Below are positions 11,401 through 20,016 of a DNA stretch of 64,000 nucleotides, one piece after another. The stretch spans positions 142,284,734-142,348,733 of the forward strand of contig CM043958.1 in the NCBI GenBank assembly GCA_014529385.2, written 5' to 3'. Every line of letters begins with the position of its first letter. Position 1 is the stretch's first letter. Source of the stretch: Adiantum capillus-veneris. Lineage: Eukaryota; Streptophyta; Polypodiopsida; Polypodiales; Pteridaceae. Position numbers and translations under genes: made by a program. The notes below the pieces were generated by a model. It was not told where the DNA came from, did no database searches, and was given only the letters and a program-made list of their open reading frames with translations.

Positions 11401-11676
11401 CAAGTCTGCCCTTTCCAGGTACCTGCTCATGTCTTATGACCTGCTATAATCTACCAATTCCTGTGGGATCATTGGTACATCCACCGCTTGCCCTTGAGGA
11501 TCTCTGAAAGTCCCCTGGTAGATCTTTATTCCCTCTTTCTCCAATACTGCTTCCTCCACCCAATTTTTGGTTGGCTTGAGGGTTTTTGCTGGAATGTCAA
11601 AGGGTTCCGCTTCTGCAAGAGCATCTTTGATTGTCGGTCTTTTTCTCTTCGTTGCCGATAACTTGGCGGAATCCAT
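8401..11676 (-). pseudogene. aORF2 of element A: extra ORF between pol and 3' LTR, uncharacterised coiled-coil protein
   Basis: Four open blocks (11434-11676, 10612-11430, 9031-10611, 8401-8952) lie in one reading frame. They are separated only by single TAA and TGA codons and a TAA-TAG pair, so they are one gene of about 1,090 codons with point stops. The N-terminal 350 residues are globular and may resemble the plant transposon-protein domain seen in extra ORFs of Tat elements (weak inference). Then comes a Lys/Glu/Gln-rich acidic stretch and a long coiled coil (roughly 9400-10000). The C-terminal region is conserved with element B: MVKTLTGTIKLFTGSPDL, YQRIMFLPS, FEEAFYTGFF. It starts about 165 bp from the palindrome array and ends 37 bases before the PPT. 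Function unknown; a structural or nucleic-acid-binding role is only a guess. Confidence 0.8.
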
Positions 11677-11841
11677 GGATCCTGTAACTCCAATTTCAGA
11701 AGTTAGCGTCTTTTTAGTACTGAAAGCCGAAATGAAGCTTTTAACTATCCAAATGACTTGAAAATTGAAACATGAGCTATTCAGGGCCTAAGGATGCAAG
11801 GTAGGTGAAAAATATGCAAAATGGGCTCAAAATCATGCTGG

Positions 11842-12852
11842 AGACATCATACGCGTATAATGTCTTTTGTGTCAAAATGACTTCATATTGGTTGTGCTTG
11901 TAGCTGATAGTGTATACATGAGTATCATATGCTTGGATTTGAGTTTGGATACCATTTGGTCAAGTTTTGGCCAGTTTAGTCCAGTTCCGGCTCTTGGCAA
12001 AATTTTGAAAGGGATTTGGATTTTATGATCCAAATTGGATAAAACTTGGTGGTTCACTTTCAAATGGCATGTAGATCACTTCTGTTTGGTGATTGAAGCC
12101 CTGAGGTGCCAAAATCACATAGTGAGACATCATACGCGTATGATGTCTTTTAGTGTATTTTTGGACCAAATTTCTCTATAAGCTTGGATTTGGCTTTAGA
12201 TAGGCTTATTTAGTGGATTTATGAAGTTTGGATAGATTTTGGGCTAAAAATGGCTCTGGAGACATCATACGCGTATGATGTCTTTTTCATCAATTTTTCA
12301 TGGGATTGGTTCTGTGGACTCCCCATGTACTAGTGAAGGACTATATCTACTCAAATCTTGGTTTGGACTTGAGTATGTTGGATTTGGGCCAAAAATAGGC
12401 TTTAGGTGAATGATTTTCCTTCAATTGGGCTAATGGGGTGATCCTCTTGACCAAATGGTTCCAAATTTCATATGTAGCATGTATTAGATATATACAATGG
12501 ATGTATGATGACAAATGAGCAGTTTTGGCTCTGTAATTGCAAATAGACATCATACGCGTATGATGTCTTTTGTGTCAAAATGGTGCTTTTTGGTTCCAGA
12601 TAGCTTGTAGATGTGTTAATCAACAATCCTACAAAGTTTCATTGAGTTTGGAGTTATTTTGACAAAATTAGGACCAAAAATCAATTTTATGGCCTAATTT
12701 GCGTCTTTTTGGTTTTCCTTGGGTTTTCTAACTCCAATTCCCATGATACTTGGTTCATAGGATGTGATTAACATGTGGAATGAGGCTATGCACTCAAATG
12801 TTGAAATGGATGTGAAATTCATGCTGTGAGACATCATACGCGTATGATGTCT
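11842..12852. repeat. Palindrome array of element A, downstream set (5 copies)
   Basis: 24-bp self-complementary units start at 11842, 12125, 12260, 12545 and 12829. The half-site is AGACATCATACG followed by its reverse complement. Four copies are perfect and the first has one mismatch. Spacings are 283, 135, 285 and 284 bp. Sequence between copies is only loosely repeated. The array lies in non-coding DNA between aORF2 and the post-integrase ORF. Confidence 0.97.
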
Positions 12853-14483
12853 TTTCTTGAAATGTTGGTCTTTTTGTGCAAAGAATGCTTTGTGCTAGTG
12901 CCCTAAGCCTTGCTAACTAGTTTCCAACTTAAAAAGTCATCAGTTTAGCTAAAAAGCCCCCTTATAGGCATTTCAGTCTTTGAAGTCGTCTTTTTGCCTT
13001 GGAGTTGAATTTCTTCCACTTTTCTTCTCGAGAGTTGCATTTCCAGCTCATTGGATATGTTGTGAAGCCATCTGTTTGGTTGAACTTGACTTTGGCTTCC
13101 CGTTCTCCATCTTTCTCCTTTTGGTTGCCCGAAAGCGTCTTTTTCACCATCGGTAAGTGAATCAGCTTTCTTTTGGGTTTTGCTTGCAAACATAAGTCAT
13201 CCATGTATATTTGAAGCTGCTTGTGAAGTTTCATTTCATTCGGTCGTCAATTTCAGTCGTTATGCCAAAATGACGCTTTGTGTGTCCGCATCCGAATCGG
13301 TTGTTCCGACCTACTTTTGGTGGTCCAAACCTGGAGATACTCCATGGTTGCATTGCCCTCAATGTTGTTAAGCTTCCTGAGAAGTTTTGTGTCGTTTCGA
13401 CAACTTTTTCCTGTTTGCCTCTTGCAGGCTCTGTTGACCTAGGGTTTTTCCAGTCGTTCTTTCTCGAGCTTTGAGTGTTAGAAACCCATCTTCTATACTA
13501 GGGTAACCCACCTATAAGTTCTTACAAGGTTTGATTAGGCGGTTGTGCCACTACCTAACATTCTTCCGCATTCCCGTCTGCTCTTGTTTCTTAGTTTTGG
13601 TCAGTTTTCACGACAAAAGTTAACGATAAGCATCAAAAGCTTATGGCAACGAGTCTACCTCTCATGTCTGGTGTCCTCTGAGCTCTCGTAGCAGTCGTAG
13701 AAGGCTGTAGAAGGTTGGATGCTCCTGTGTGCTCTTTGCTCTCTCCAAGAAGGTAATAGTGGAAATGAGCTTGAAAGTGAAGTGAAAAATACTTAACTTC
13801 GGACTTCCCGGATCACTTGTTACCAAATTTGACATGTGCTCCTATCTCGTCGTGAAATGCACTTTAGGATTTGAAATTTCTCAATTTGGACCTGTTTCTG
13901 AGGAATCTGTCCCCTTTGCCAAAATTCTGTCATTTCGGGCTTTCCGCAACTTTTTGAGAATTGTACCCAATTTTTACCATGGGTTGCCCTTGTCATTAGG
14001 ACCATCACCGTCTATTCTTTTCTTTTTTCCGATCTCGTTTCACCTGCTTTTTTATTTTTCTTTTATTTTTATTAAGAAATCATAAAAAATAAAGGAAAAT
14101 AGCAAATTGAAGCCAAAAAATTCCAAACATACACGATAAATAGCTAGTAACCCTGTGTATATGAATATACACTTATTTGTGATTTCTGGACTTGGATTAC
14201 CACTTTTTTCCACTTTTTAGCTCCAAAAACACTCTTATTTAGTGATATTTACACGTCTAGAGACCCAAATTCATCATTTGATCTCTTCTTGTTGCAAAAC
14301 AAGGTATATAAGGGCATAAATATTATCAATATCCGCAATCAAACATAAAAATTGCAAAATCATGTAAAACACTGCCCTTGTAATATAATTTTTGTTTTTC
14401 TTTGTTTTTGGCGCTTGTAGCTGCTTTGTAACTCCTGTATACCTGTATACCTCCCCCCTCCTAGTCTGAGTCCTCCCGGACGA
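12853..14483. other. Non-coding spacer of element A
   Basis: No credible gene. It is A+T rich toward 14000-14380. It holds a 23-base stretch (13190-13212) identical to the RT active-site region at 18225-18247; in the matching frame it again encodes I-Y-M-D-D-L. The stretch probably includes the 3' untranslated part of gag-pol. Confidence 0.5.
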
Positions 14484-16154
14484 CTATGAAGTGTCTGTGG
14501 GCAAAGCATTGTAGTTGTTTTGGTCATAAGTTCCCAATGCAATTGTAGAGCGATGATACAACAGTCTTTCCAATAAAGCTGCTCTTTGTTTGATTGAAGG
14601 ATTGGTGGTCGGGTTTTGGATTGGTTTTGGCACTTCGGTAGTAGAATCAGTAGATGGATTCTTCTTCACTTTGTTGTTCTTTTTTACAATCCAAATCTGC
14701 TTCCGCTTCACTTGTGCTTGCCACAAACTCTTTGCGACCCAAACCTGCTTTGTTCTTTGTGTTGATTTCCTCGCCTTGAAATACCTAGGAGTTTCCGTTG
14801 ATTGTACTGAAGGGAGTTCCTGTTTACAAATCTTTGGGATCCAAATTTGCTCGCTATAGCTTTGCGCCGTCATGAACTTCTTTGGAATCCAGATCTGTTT
14901 CACTGTCCTTTGTTGTCTGGAATCACTCTGTTGTCTGGTATTGAAGACTCTGTTTTCCACCTTTGTGTTCTCTGGCACAACATTTTTTGGTCTCCATACC
15001 AACTTTGACTCCGTTTTTTCCCAAGGTTGAGCTGTTATATTATTGCTTGTCTTCCTTATCCACTGTTGAGAATTCCTCGTCGAAGAGCAATCCAGTTGTA
15101 TAGAAACTTTTGGTTGCCATTGCTTCTTCTTTTTCTCTGGTTGTTGTTTACCTTTGTTCTTGGATTCTTCCTTTGGAGTTGGCTCTGATCCTTTGGTGAA
15201 CTTAACTGATTGACTTTCACCTTCGTATTTGATAAGCACTGATTTAGAACTCCAGTCAATCATTGCATTGTATTGCTTCTGCCATGGTTGTCCTAGCAAT
15301 AATGGATGTTGTGTAGCTTGGTCTTCAACCACGTAAAACATATGAGGATACACATACTGGTTAATCTGTATATGTAAAACTGTGCATCCGACAGTTTTGA
15401 TTGAATTCTCAGAGTAACTCTTTAACTCTTGCTTGGCAGTTTGTAGTTTAGTGTCATTTGTCAATTGTCTATACAAACTGAGTGAAAGTAGGTTAGTTTG
15501 AGCTCCTGAATCCAATAGTGCTCTGGCTTTGATTTGGTTGGTTCCTACTTTGCATTCAATGATGGGTTCTTCTTTGTCATTATCCATTTTTGTTATACTG
15601 ACTGCGTTTATTCGTATTGCTCCTTCATTGCGCTGTTTCTGACGTAGTAGTCTTCTTTTCTCCATTCTTTCCTTCGCCTCGGCTTGCGCTTCCTCCACAA
15701 TCTTTTTCTTTTTCTGGACACGCAGCTTTTCTTGATGTATTTTGAGAAGCATGTCTTGGGTTAGCGGCAAAAGATACTTTTTCACTCTGCATCCACTAAT
15801 CCAATTGGGCATTTCTTCTCCGTCTAATGTAGCAAGCTTGACGGCTCCACTTGGTGATAGATCTTTAATCACCAGAGGTCCCATCCCTCGCTTTTTAAGC
15901 TTCTTAGCATGCTGTTTCAGAGTGTAAACTAGGACATAGTCCCCAACCTTAAACTCTTTAGTCCGCACATGCTTATCAAAAAATTCCTTTTGTCGCCTTT
16001 TTTGAGCGTAGATAGAAGCTACTGCTTTTAGGCGAAGCTCGTCTAGCTTTTCCAGGTCATCTATTCTATCAGAAAGCTCGTGCCCTGTCCACTCTAGATC
16101 CTTAGCCACCCTTAAGGTTGAAATCAAGAATTCTATTGTAAGATAGAGATACAA
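14484..16154 (-). CDS. pol: Integrase C-terminus fused to a second retropepsin-like domain and W-x-P-K repeats (element A)
   Basis: A 556-codon open frame that continues integrase after a frameshift near 16110-16150; its first codon is not ATG. Residues 20-130 are the integrase C-terminal region (EWTGHELSDRIDDLEKLDE, then GPLVIKDL and GAVKLATLDGEE). Residues 140-185 are a Lys/Glu helix. Residues 198-310 look like an aspartic protease: ARALLDSGAQTNLLS (Asp-Ser-Gly at 215-217, near 15504-15512), a hydrophobic middle and HPLLLGQPW (285-288 as the usual I-L-G). The rest is basic and repeats a Q-x-W-x-x-K unit about six times (QWQPK, LVWRPK, QIWIPK, QIWIPK, QVWVAK, QIWIVK). A protease after integrase is unusual because the standard protease lies before RT at 20220-20240. 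It is the last pol-linked gene before the downstream palindrome array. Confidence 0.8.
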   Translation of the reverse strand: MYLYLTIEFLISTLRVAKDLEWTGHELSDRIDDLEKLDELRLKAVASIYAQKRRQKEFFDKHVRTKEFKVGDYVLVYTLKQHAKKLKKRGMGPLVIKDLSPSGAVKLATLDGEEMPNWISGCRVKKYLLPLTQDMLLKIHQEKLRVQKKKKIVEEAQAEAKERMEKRRLLRQKQRNEGAIRINAVSITKMDNDKEEPIIECKVGTNQIKARALLDSGAQTNLLSLSLYRQLTNDTKLQTAKQELKSYSENSIKTVGCTVLHIQINQYVYPHMFYVVEDQATQHPLLLGQPWQKQYNAMIDWSSKSVLIKYEGESQSVKFTKGSEPTPKEESKNKGKQQPEKKKKQWQPKVSIQLDCSSTRNSQQWIRKTSNNITAQPWEKTESKLVWRPKNVVPENTKVENRVFNTRQQSDSRQQRTVKQIWIPKKFMTAQSYSEQIWIPKICKQELPSVQSTETPRYFKARKSTQRTKQVWVAKSLWQAQVKRKQIWIVKKNNKVKKNPSTDSTTEVPKPIQNPTTNPSIKQRAALLERLLYHRSTIALGTYDQNNYNALPTDTS

Positions 16155-17070
16155 AAACCATGTTATATGGGGTCGTTCCTATTGATGTTTTATATGCTAC
16201 CCTATATGCCCATAATGTTGAATGCAACTTCTGGTCCCAGTCAGTTCTCGACTCAGATACAATCTTCGTAAGGACCGTGCATATGGTTTTGTTTGTTGCT
16301 TCAGCTTGTCCGTTTGCTTGTGGATGATACGGGGCTGATTTCCTATGGATTACCATGAATTCATCTAGAAGGATCTCTATCACTTCATTTATAAAATGTG
16401 TGCCTCGATCACTCACAATTTCTATTGGCAATCCATATCGTACAAAGACGTATTCATATAGAAATTGTGCCGTGGTCCTGGCATCTGCTTTTTGAGTTGC
16501 CTTTGCTTCGACCCACTTTGTTAGATAGTCTGTAGCCACAACGATGTATTGTGCATGAGTCTTATATGCAGGAGGTGAAATGGGTCCGACATAATCAATC
16601 CCCCATTTTGCAAAAGCTCTTGCCCCCATCATTGGTCTAAGCGGCATATCATCTCTTTTAAGTGGTACTTTGGTCCGCTGACAGTCATCACACCGTTTAA
16701 CGTATTCCTCAGCGTCCATATGTAATGTTGGCCACCATATTCCTGCGGCTAAGACAAGTTTTGCTGTCTTATCACCTGAGAAATGGCCTCCACCTACTCC
16801 TCCATGAGCTTGCTTCAGGATTATCACATACTCAGACTCTGATGCGCAAATCCTAAGCTGGTTGTCTTTACCTCTCTTATAGAGTTGATCTCCTATTAAA
16901 GCGTAATCTCTAGCTTCTGTCTCTACAGATTTCTGACGAGCTTTTGACGTTCCTTCTGGGAAAGTTCTATTTGTGAGATATTCAACAATATACTGACTCC
17001 ATTCTGGAGCGATCATTATCTGATATAATGTCGAATACTCTGCTGCGGTTTTGATGAACATACAATACAT
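16102..17070 (-). CDS. pol: Integrase, zinc finger and catalytic core (element A)
   Basis: 322 codons. HHCC finger: His89, His96, Cys127, Cys130 (QAHGGVGGGHFSGDKT, then CDDCQ). Catalytic triad: Asp159 (KWGIDYVGPI), Asp221 (IVSDRGTHF), Glu257 (ANGQAEATNK), spaced D-61-D-35-E as in retroviral-type integrases. TDYLTKWVEAKATQK is typical of the Tat branch. The N-terminal 130 residues resemble the end of the preceding RT/RNase H frame, so the finger is duplicated. The frame overlaps its neighbours at both ends with frameshifts, which probably reflect mutation of one long pol. Confidence 0.92.
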   Translation of the reverse strand: MYCMFIKTAAEYSTLYQIMIAPEWSQYIVEYLTNRTFPEGTSKARQKSVETEARDYALIGDQLYKRGKDNQLRICASESEYVIILKQAHGGVGGGHFSGDKTAKLVLAAGIWWPTLHMDAEEYVKRCDDCQRTKVPLKRDDMPLRPMMGARAFAKWGIDYVGPISPPAYKTHAQYIVVATDYLTKWVEAKATQKADARTTAQFLYEYVFVRYGLPIEIVSDRGTHFINEVIEILLDEFMVIHRKSAPYHPQANGQAEATNKTICTVLTKIVSESRTDWDQKLHSTLWAYRVAYKTSIGTTPYNMVFVSLSYNRILDFNLKGG

Positions 17071-19013
17071 ACAGTGACATATTCATGTACGCTTTCTTTC
17101 ATTCCTGGCCAATAGACTCCCAATTGTAACAAATTCCTATATGTGTTCCTTCTTGAACAATGAAATGCACATTCCTGAACATGTGCTTCGCGCAGATATA
17201 TATTATATTCCTCAGGATTGATGCATAGTCGTAAAACATGATCATTTCCCAATTGATACAACCTTCCTGCAACCAATTGAAGATTCTTGGATTGCTGAAT
17301 AGCAATATGTTTCTGGTTGTATTCTCTTCTATCAAACTCTCCTCCATAGGTTAATAGGCTAACGACATTTTGAGACCACTTCGGTATCATTTCTATGTTG
17401 AACAAGTACGCGTCTGGCATGTCGTCATCTACTCCTATAGGGTCTTTTCCATTCGTCAATCGCGAAAGATGATCAGCTCTAAGATGTGTTTTTCCTTTCT
17501 TTACTACTACCGTGAAGTCGAATTCCAGTAAGATAATGAACCATCTCACTATTCTCCCGGTATTGCATGGTTTATTCACTAGGTAGAGCAAGGCTTGGTG
17601 ATCCGTAAAAAACACAAACTTGTTGGCTAGAAGATAATGCCGAAATTTCTTCACAGCATATATCATTCCTAATCCTTCTCGCTCTGTTGTGGTGTAATTC
17701 TTCTCTGCATTGTTGAGCTGTCGACTGGCGTAACAGATAGGAAAATCCATGTTTCCTTCTTCTGGCTGAGCCAGAATGCATCCTATTGCATATGCCGAAG
17801 CATCTATATGCACATGGAATATCTTCTCCCAATCTGGTGATTTCAAGACTGGAGCAGTAATGAGTGCCTCTTTCAATTTCTTGAATGATTCCTCACACTC
17901 CTCTGTCCATTCAAAGTTCACTATTAGCCTGTAAAGTGGTTGGCCTATTATAGCGTACATGTAAATGAATCGTCTATAATATCCGCAATGTCCCATAAAG
18001 CTCTGTACTTGTTTCGCATTGGTTGGTCTAGGCATATCCACTATAACTTTTATCTTCTCTAAATCCGTGGATATTCCGTTTTGTGAGACAATATGTCCCA
18101 GAATTCTGCCCTGTCGGACCATAAACACACATTTCTCAGGATTGAGACAAATGCGATATGTCCTACATTTCTCAAATACTTTTCTTAGGTGTTCTAGATG
18201 CTCATCTCTCAGAAGAGAATGTACACATAAGTCATCCATGTATATTTCTAGAAACAACCTTAAGTATTCTTTGAAAGCATGCGTCATCAGCCTCTGGAAG
18301 GTTGCGGGAGCATTGGTTAGACCAAAAGGCATAACCCGATAAGCATAAATTCCCCACTCCGTTGCAAAAGCTGTTTTATGTTGATCTTCCAGTGCTATGG
18401 CTAGCTGGTTATATCCTGAAAAACCATCAAGAAAGGAGTATGTTGTTTTCCCTGATACACGCTCTAGAACATGATCAGTTATCGGCAGGGGATAATTGTC
18501 CCTGATTGTTGCAGCATTCACTTTCTTTAAGTTGACACACACTCGGAGTTTTCCGTTCTTCTTGGGTACCACCACAATCGGAGATACCCAATCGGTGTGT
18601 TCAATCTCGTATATGAATTCAGCTTCCATTAGCTTATCTATCTCTTCTTTGATTCGCTTAGCAAACGTATCATTATATGTGTATGGTCTCTGTCTGCTAG
18701 GCTTTGCGTCTTGTTTTAGTGGGATTGTGTGTTGGCATATCGATGGGTCAACTCCCTTTAAGTCCTTATAAGACCATGCAAACACATCCCTGTACTCTCT
18801 GAGAAGACTCAAAAGTCTCTCTTCCTCGCCTGGAGACAAATCTGTGGCTATGTACACCGGTCTAGGTGTCTCACCTGGAGCTGCTAAATCAACTTTTTTT
18901 GCATCCTCCGGTCCGTCATAAGATTCGTTCTCCCTTCTCTCTCGAATAGGTTGGGTTAATACCACCTTCCTATCCTCTATTGTGAATTTCCTGTAGTGAG
19001 AGGGAACATCCAT
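17016..19013 (-). CDS. pol: Reverse transcriptase and RNase H, plus an extra zinc-finger copy (element A)
   Basis: 665 codons. RT motifs: VSPIVVVPKKNGKLRVCVN (143-161), YSFLDGFSGYNQLAIA, VMPFGLTNAPATFQRLM and YMDD at 258-261 (EIYMDDLCVHS). RNase H residues: Asp404 (VHIDASAYAIG), Glu446 (TTEREGLGM), Asp471 (FFTDHQAL), Asp514 (LRADHLSR). After RNase H comes a copy of the integrase N-terminal domain (about 541-652): EMIPKWSQNV, His611, His618, Cys649, Cys652. The upstream frame stays open to about 19180 and has no clear ATG apart from the one used here. Codes the enzyme that turns element RNA into cDNA in virus-like particles. Confidence 0.93.
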   Translation of the reverse strand: MDVPSHYRKFTIEDRKVVLTQPIRERRENESYDGPEDAKKVDLAAPGETPRPVYIATDLSPGEEERLLSLLREYRDVFAWSYKDLKGVDPSICQHTIPLKQDAKPSRQRPYTYNDTFAKRIKEEIDKLMEAEFIYEIEHTDWVSPIVVVPKKNGKLRVCVNLKKVNAATIRDNYPLPITDHVLERVSGKTTYSFLDGFSGYNQLAIALEDQHKTAFATEWGIYAYRVMPFGLTNAPATFQRLMTHAFKEYLRLFLEIYMDDLCVHSLLRDEHLEHLRKVFEKCRTYRICLNPEKCVFMVRQGRILGHIVSQNGISTDLEKIKVIVDMPRPTNAKQVQSFMGHCGYYRRFIYMYAIIGQPLYRLIVNFEWTEECEESFKKLKEALITAPVLKSPDWEKIFHVHIDASAYAIGCILAQPEEGNMDFPICYASRQLNNAEKNYTTTEREGLGMIYAVKKFRHYLLANKFVFFTDHQALLYLVNKPCNTGRIVRWFIILLEFDFTVVVKKGKTHLRADHLSRLTNGKDPIGVDDDMPDAYLFNIEMIPKWSQNVVSLLTYGGEFDRREYNQKHIAIQQSKNLQLVAGRLYQLGNDHVLRLCINPEEYNIYLREAHVQECAFHCSRRNTYRNLLQLGVYWPGMKESVHEYVTVCIVCSSKPQQSIRHYIR

Positions 19014-19320
19014 GTTTTCCTTGATTTTGGCGTTTTCGTCCTCTCCACTCTCAATTTCTGTCGTCCAAACTTCTTTCAGAGTTTTCTTGAGCTCTCTGTA
19101 CTTGTTTCTACGTTCTAACTTGGACTCCGTGTGTTCTCTGTTGCGCTTGTTCTTTTCTGATTTTTCTGTTTCAGTTTTCGTTCATTCCTTTGAACTTGAT
19201 TTCTTGAGCTTCTTTTGTCTTTTCGTAAGCTCTTTTGATCATTGCCTCTCATTCTTCCAGAAATCTTGTCCTTAACACAATCTTCCGCCTTTACTAGCAT
19301 TAGGAATTGATTTTTTCCTC

Positions 19321-20016
19321 TTATTCTAGGCATCGGATTGGTTCTAACCCCTTTGTTTTTCTCTTTGCTCTATAGCGTTTCTGGCGTTGTTTAGTTTGGT
19401 TCGGAAAATCATAAAATCGGACATCCGTTATAGTTTCTTCGTTTCCGCTTGAATTGTCCGTTGACTCGTTGTCTGCTTCATTTCCCCACTCTGGATGATC
19501 GGGAATGTCGTGAAACACCTCTTCTTCATCTTCCTTTTCCAGTGTATCGTTCTTTTCAGTTTCTTTTTCGAGTACAGTTCTCAACATGAAGTACGGAACC
19601 ACGTCGTACCCGTCCTTGTCGCAAAATTTTGTTGTGGGACCATCCGGAATTGCACAAACATCTAGGGTTGCTAGAATGTGTGTCCATTCTAATGGTTCAA
19701 GCGTGTCCTCTGGAAAGGGTTCTCCTATATAAGTTTCGTCTTCGATAGCCCTTTCTAAAACATATTCTTCTCGCCTCAGACTTCCACATTTCGAGGCTCC
19801 ACACATCCATAACTCCTTGGGCTTACCTAACCAAGCTGGAAATTCGGATCCCGCCAAAGTAGCTGAATCAAACTCCTCTACCGGTGTTCGGTTCACATCT
19901 TTGTAGCTATGGTCTTTCAGGTTCACACGTGTAGTGGTTTCCATATTTCTCAGGTATATGTGATCGTAGCCCCAATCCTGGACCATTTTCAACTGTCTCA
20001 TGAATGGTCTTCCCAT
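19321..20016 (-). CDS. pol: Protease C-terminus and protease-RT linker (element A)
   Basis: Starts MGRPFMRQLKMVQDWGYDH. The preceding protease frame ends NNYDII, so the conserved I-I-x-G-R motif of retropepsins is split across two frames at about 20003-20008, as after a one-base change. The linker is acidic (many Glu/Asp, DDEEEVFHD-like clusters) and includes EFPAWLGKPKELWMCG. It is separated from RT by about 300 bp containing a basic frame (19115-19333) and one more shift. Tat/Ogre elements can carry an intron between protease and RT; I see no strong splice pair here. Confidence 0.7.
   Translation of the reverse strand: MGRPFMRQLKMVQDWGYDHIYLRNMETTTRVNLKDHSYKDVNRTPVEEFDSATLAGSEFPAWLGKPKELWMCGASKCGSLRREEYVLERAIEDETYIGEPFPEDTLEPLEWTHILATLDVCAIPDGPTTKFCDKDGYDVVPYFMLRTVLEKETEKNDTLEKEDEEEVFHDIPDHPEWGNEADNESTDNSSGNEETITDVRFYDFPNQTKQRQKRYRAKRKTKGLEPIRCLE

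Noticed and set aside
19012-19275. Plus-strand Ser/Phe-rich frame as a membrane protein
   Set aside because: Antisense of the basic linker between protease and RT in element A.
19013-19330. Ogre-type intron between protease and RT of A
   Set aside because: No convincing donor/acceptor pair; simple frameshifts explain the breaks.
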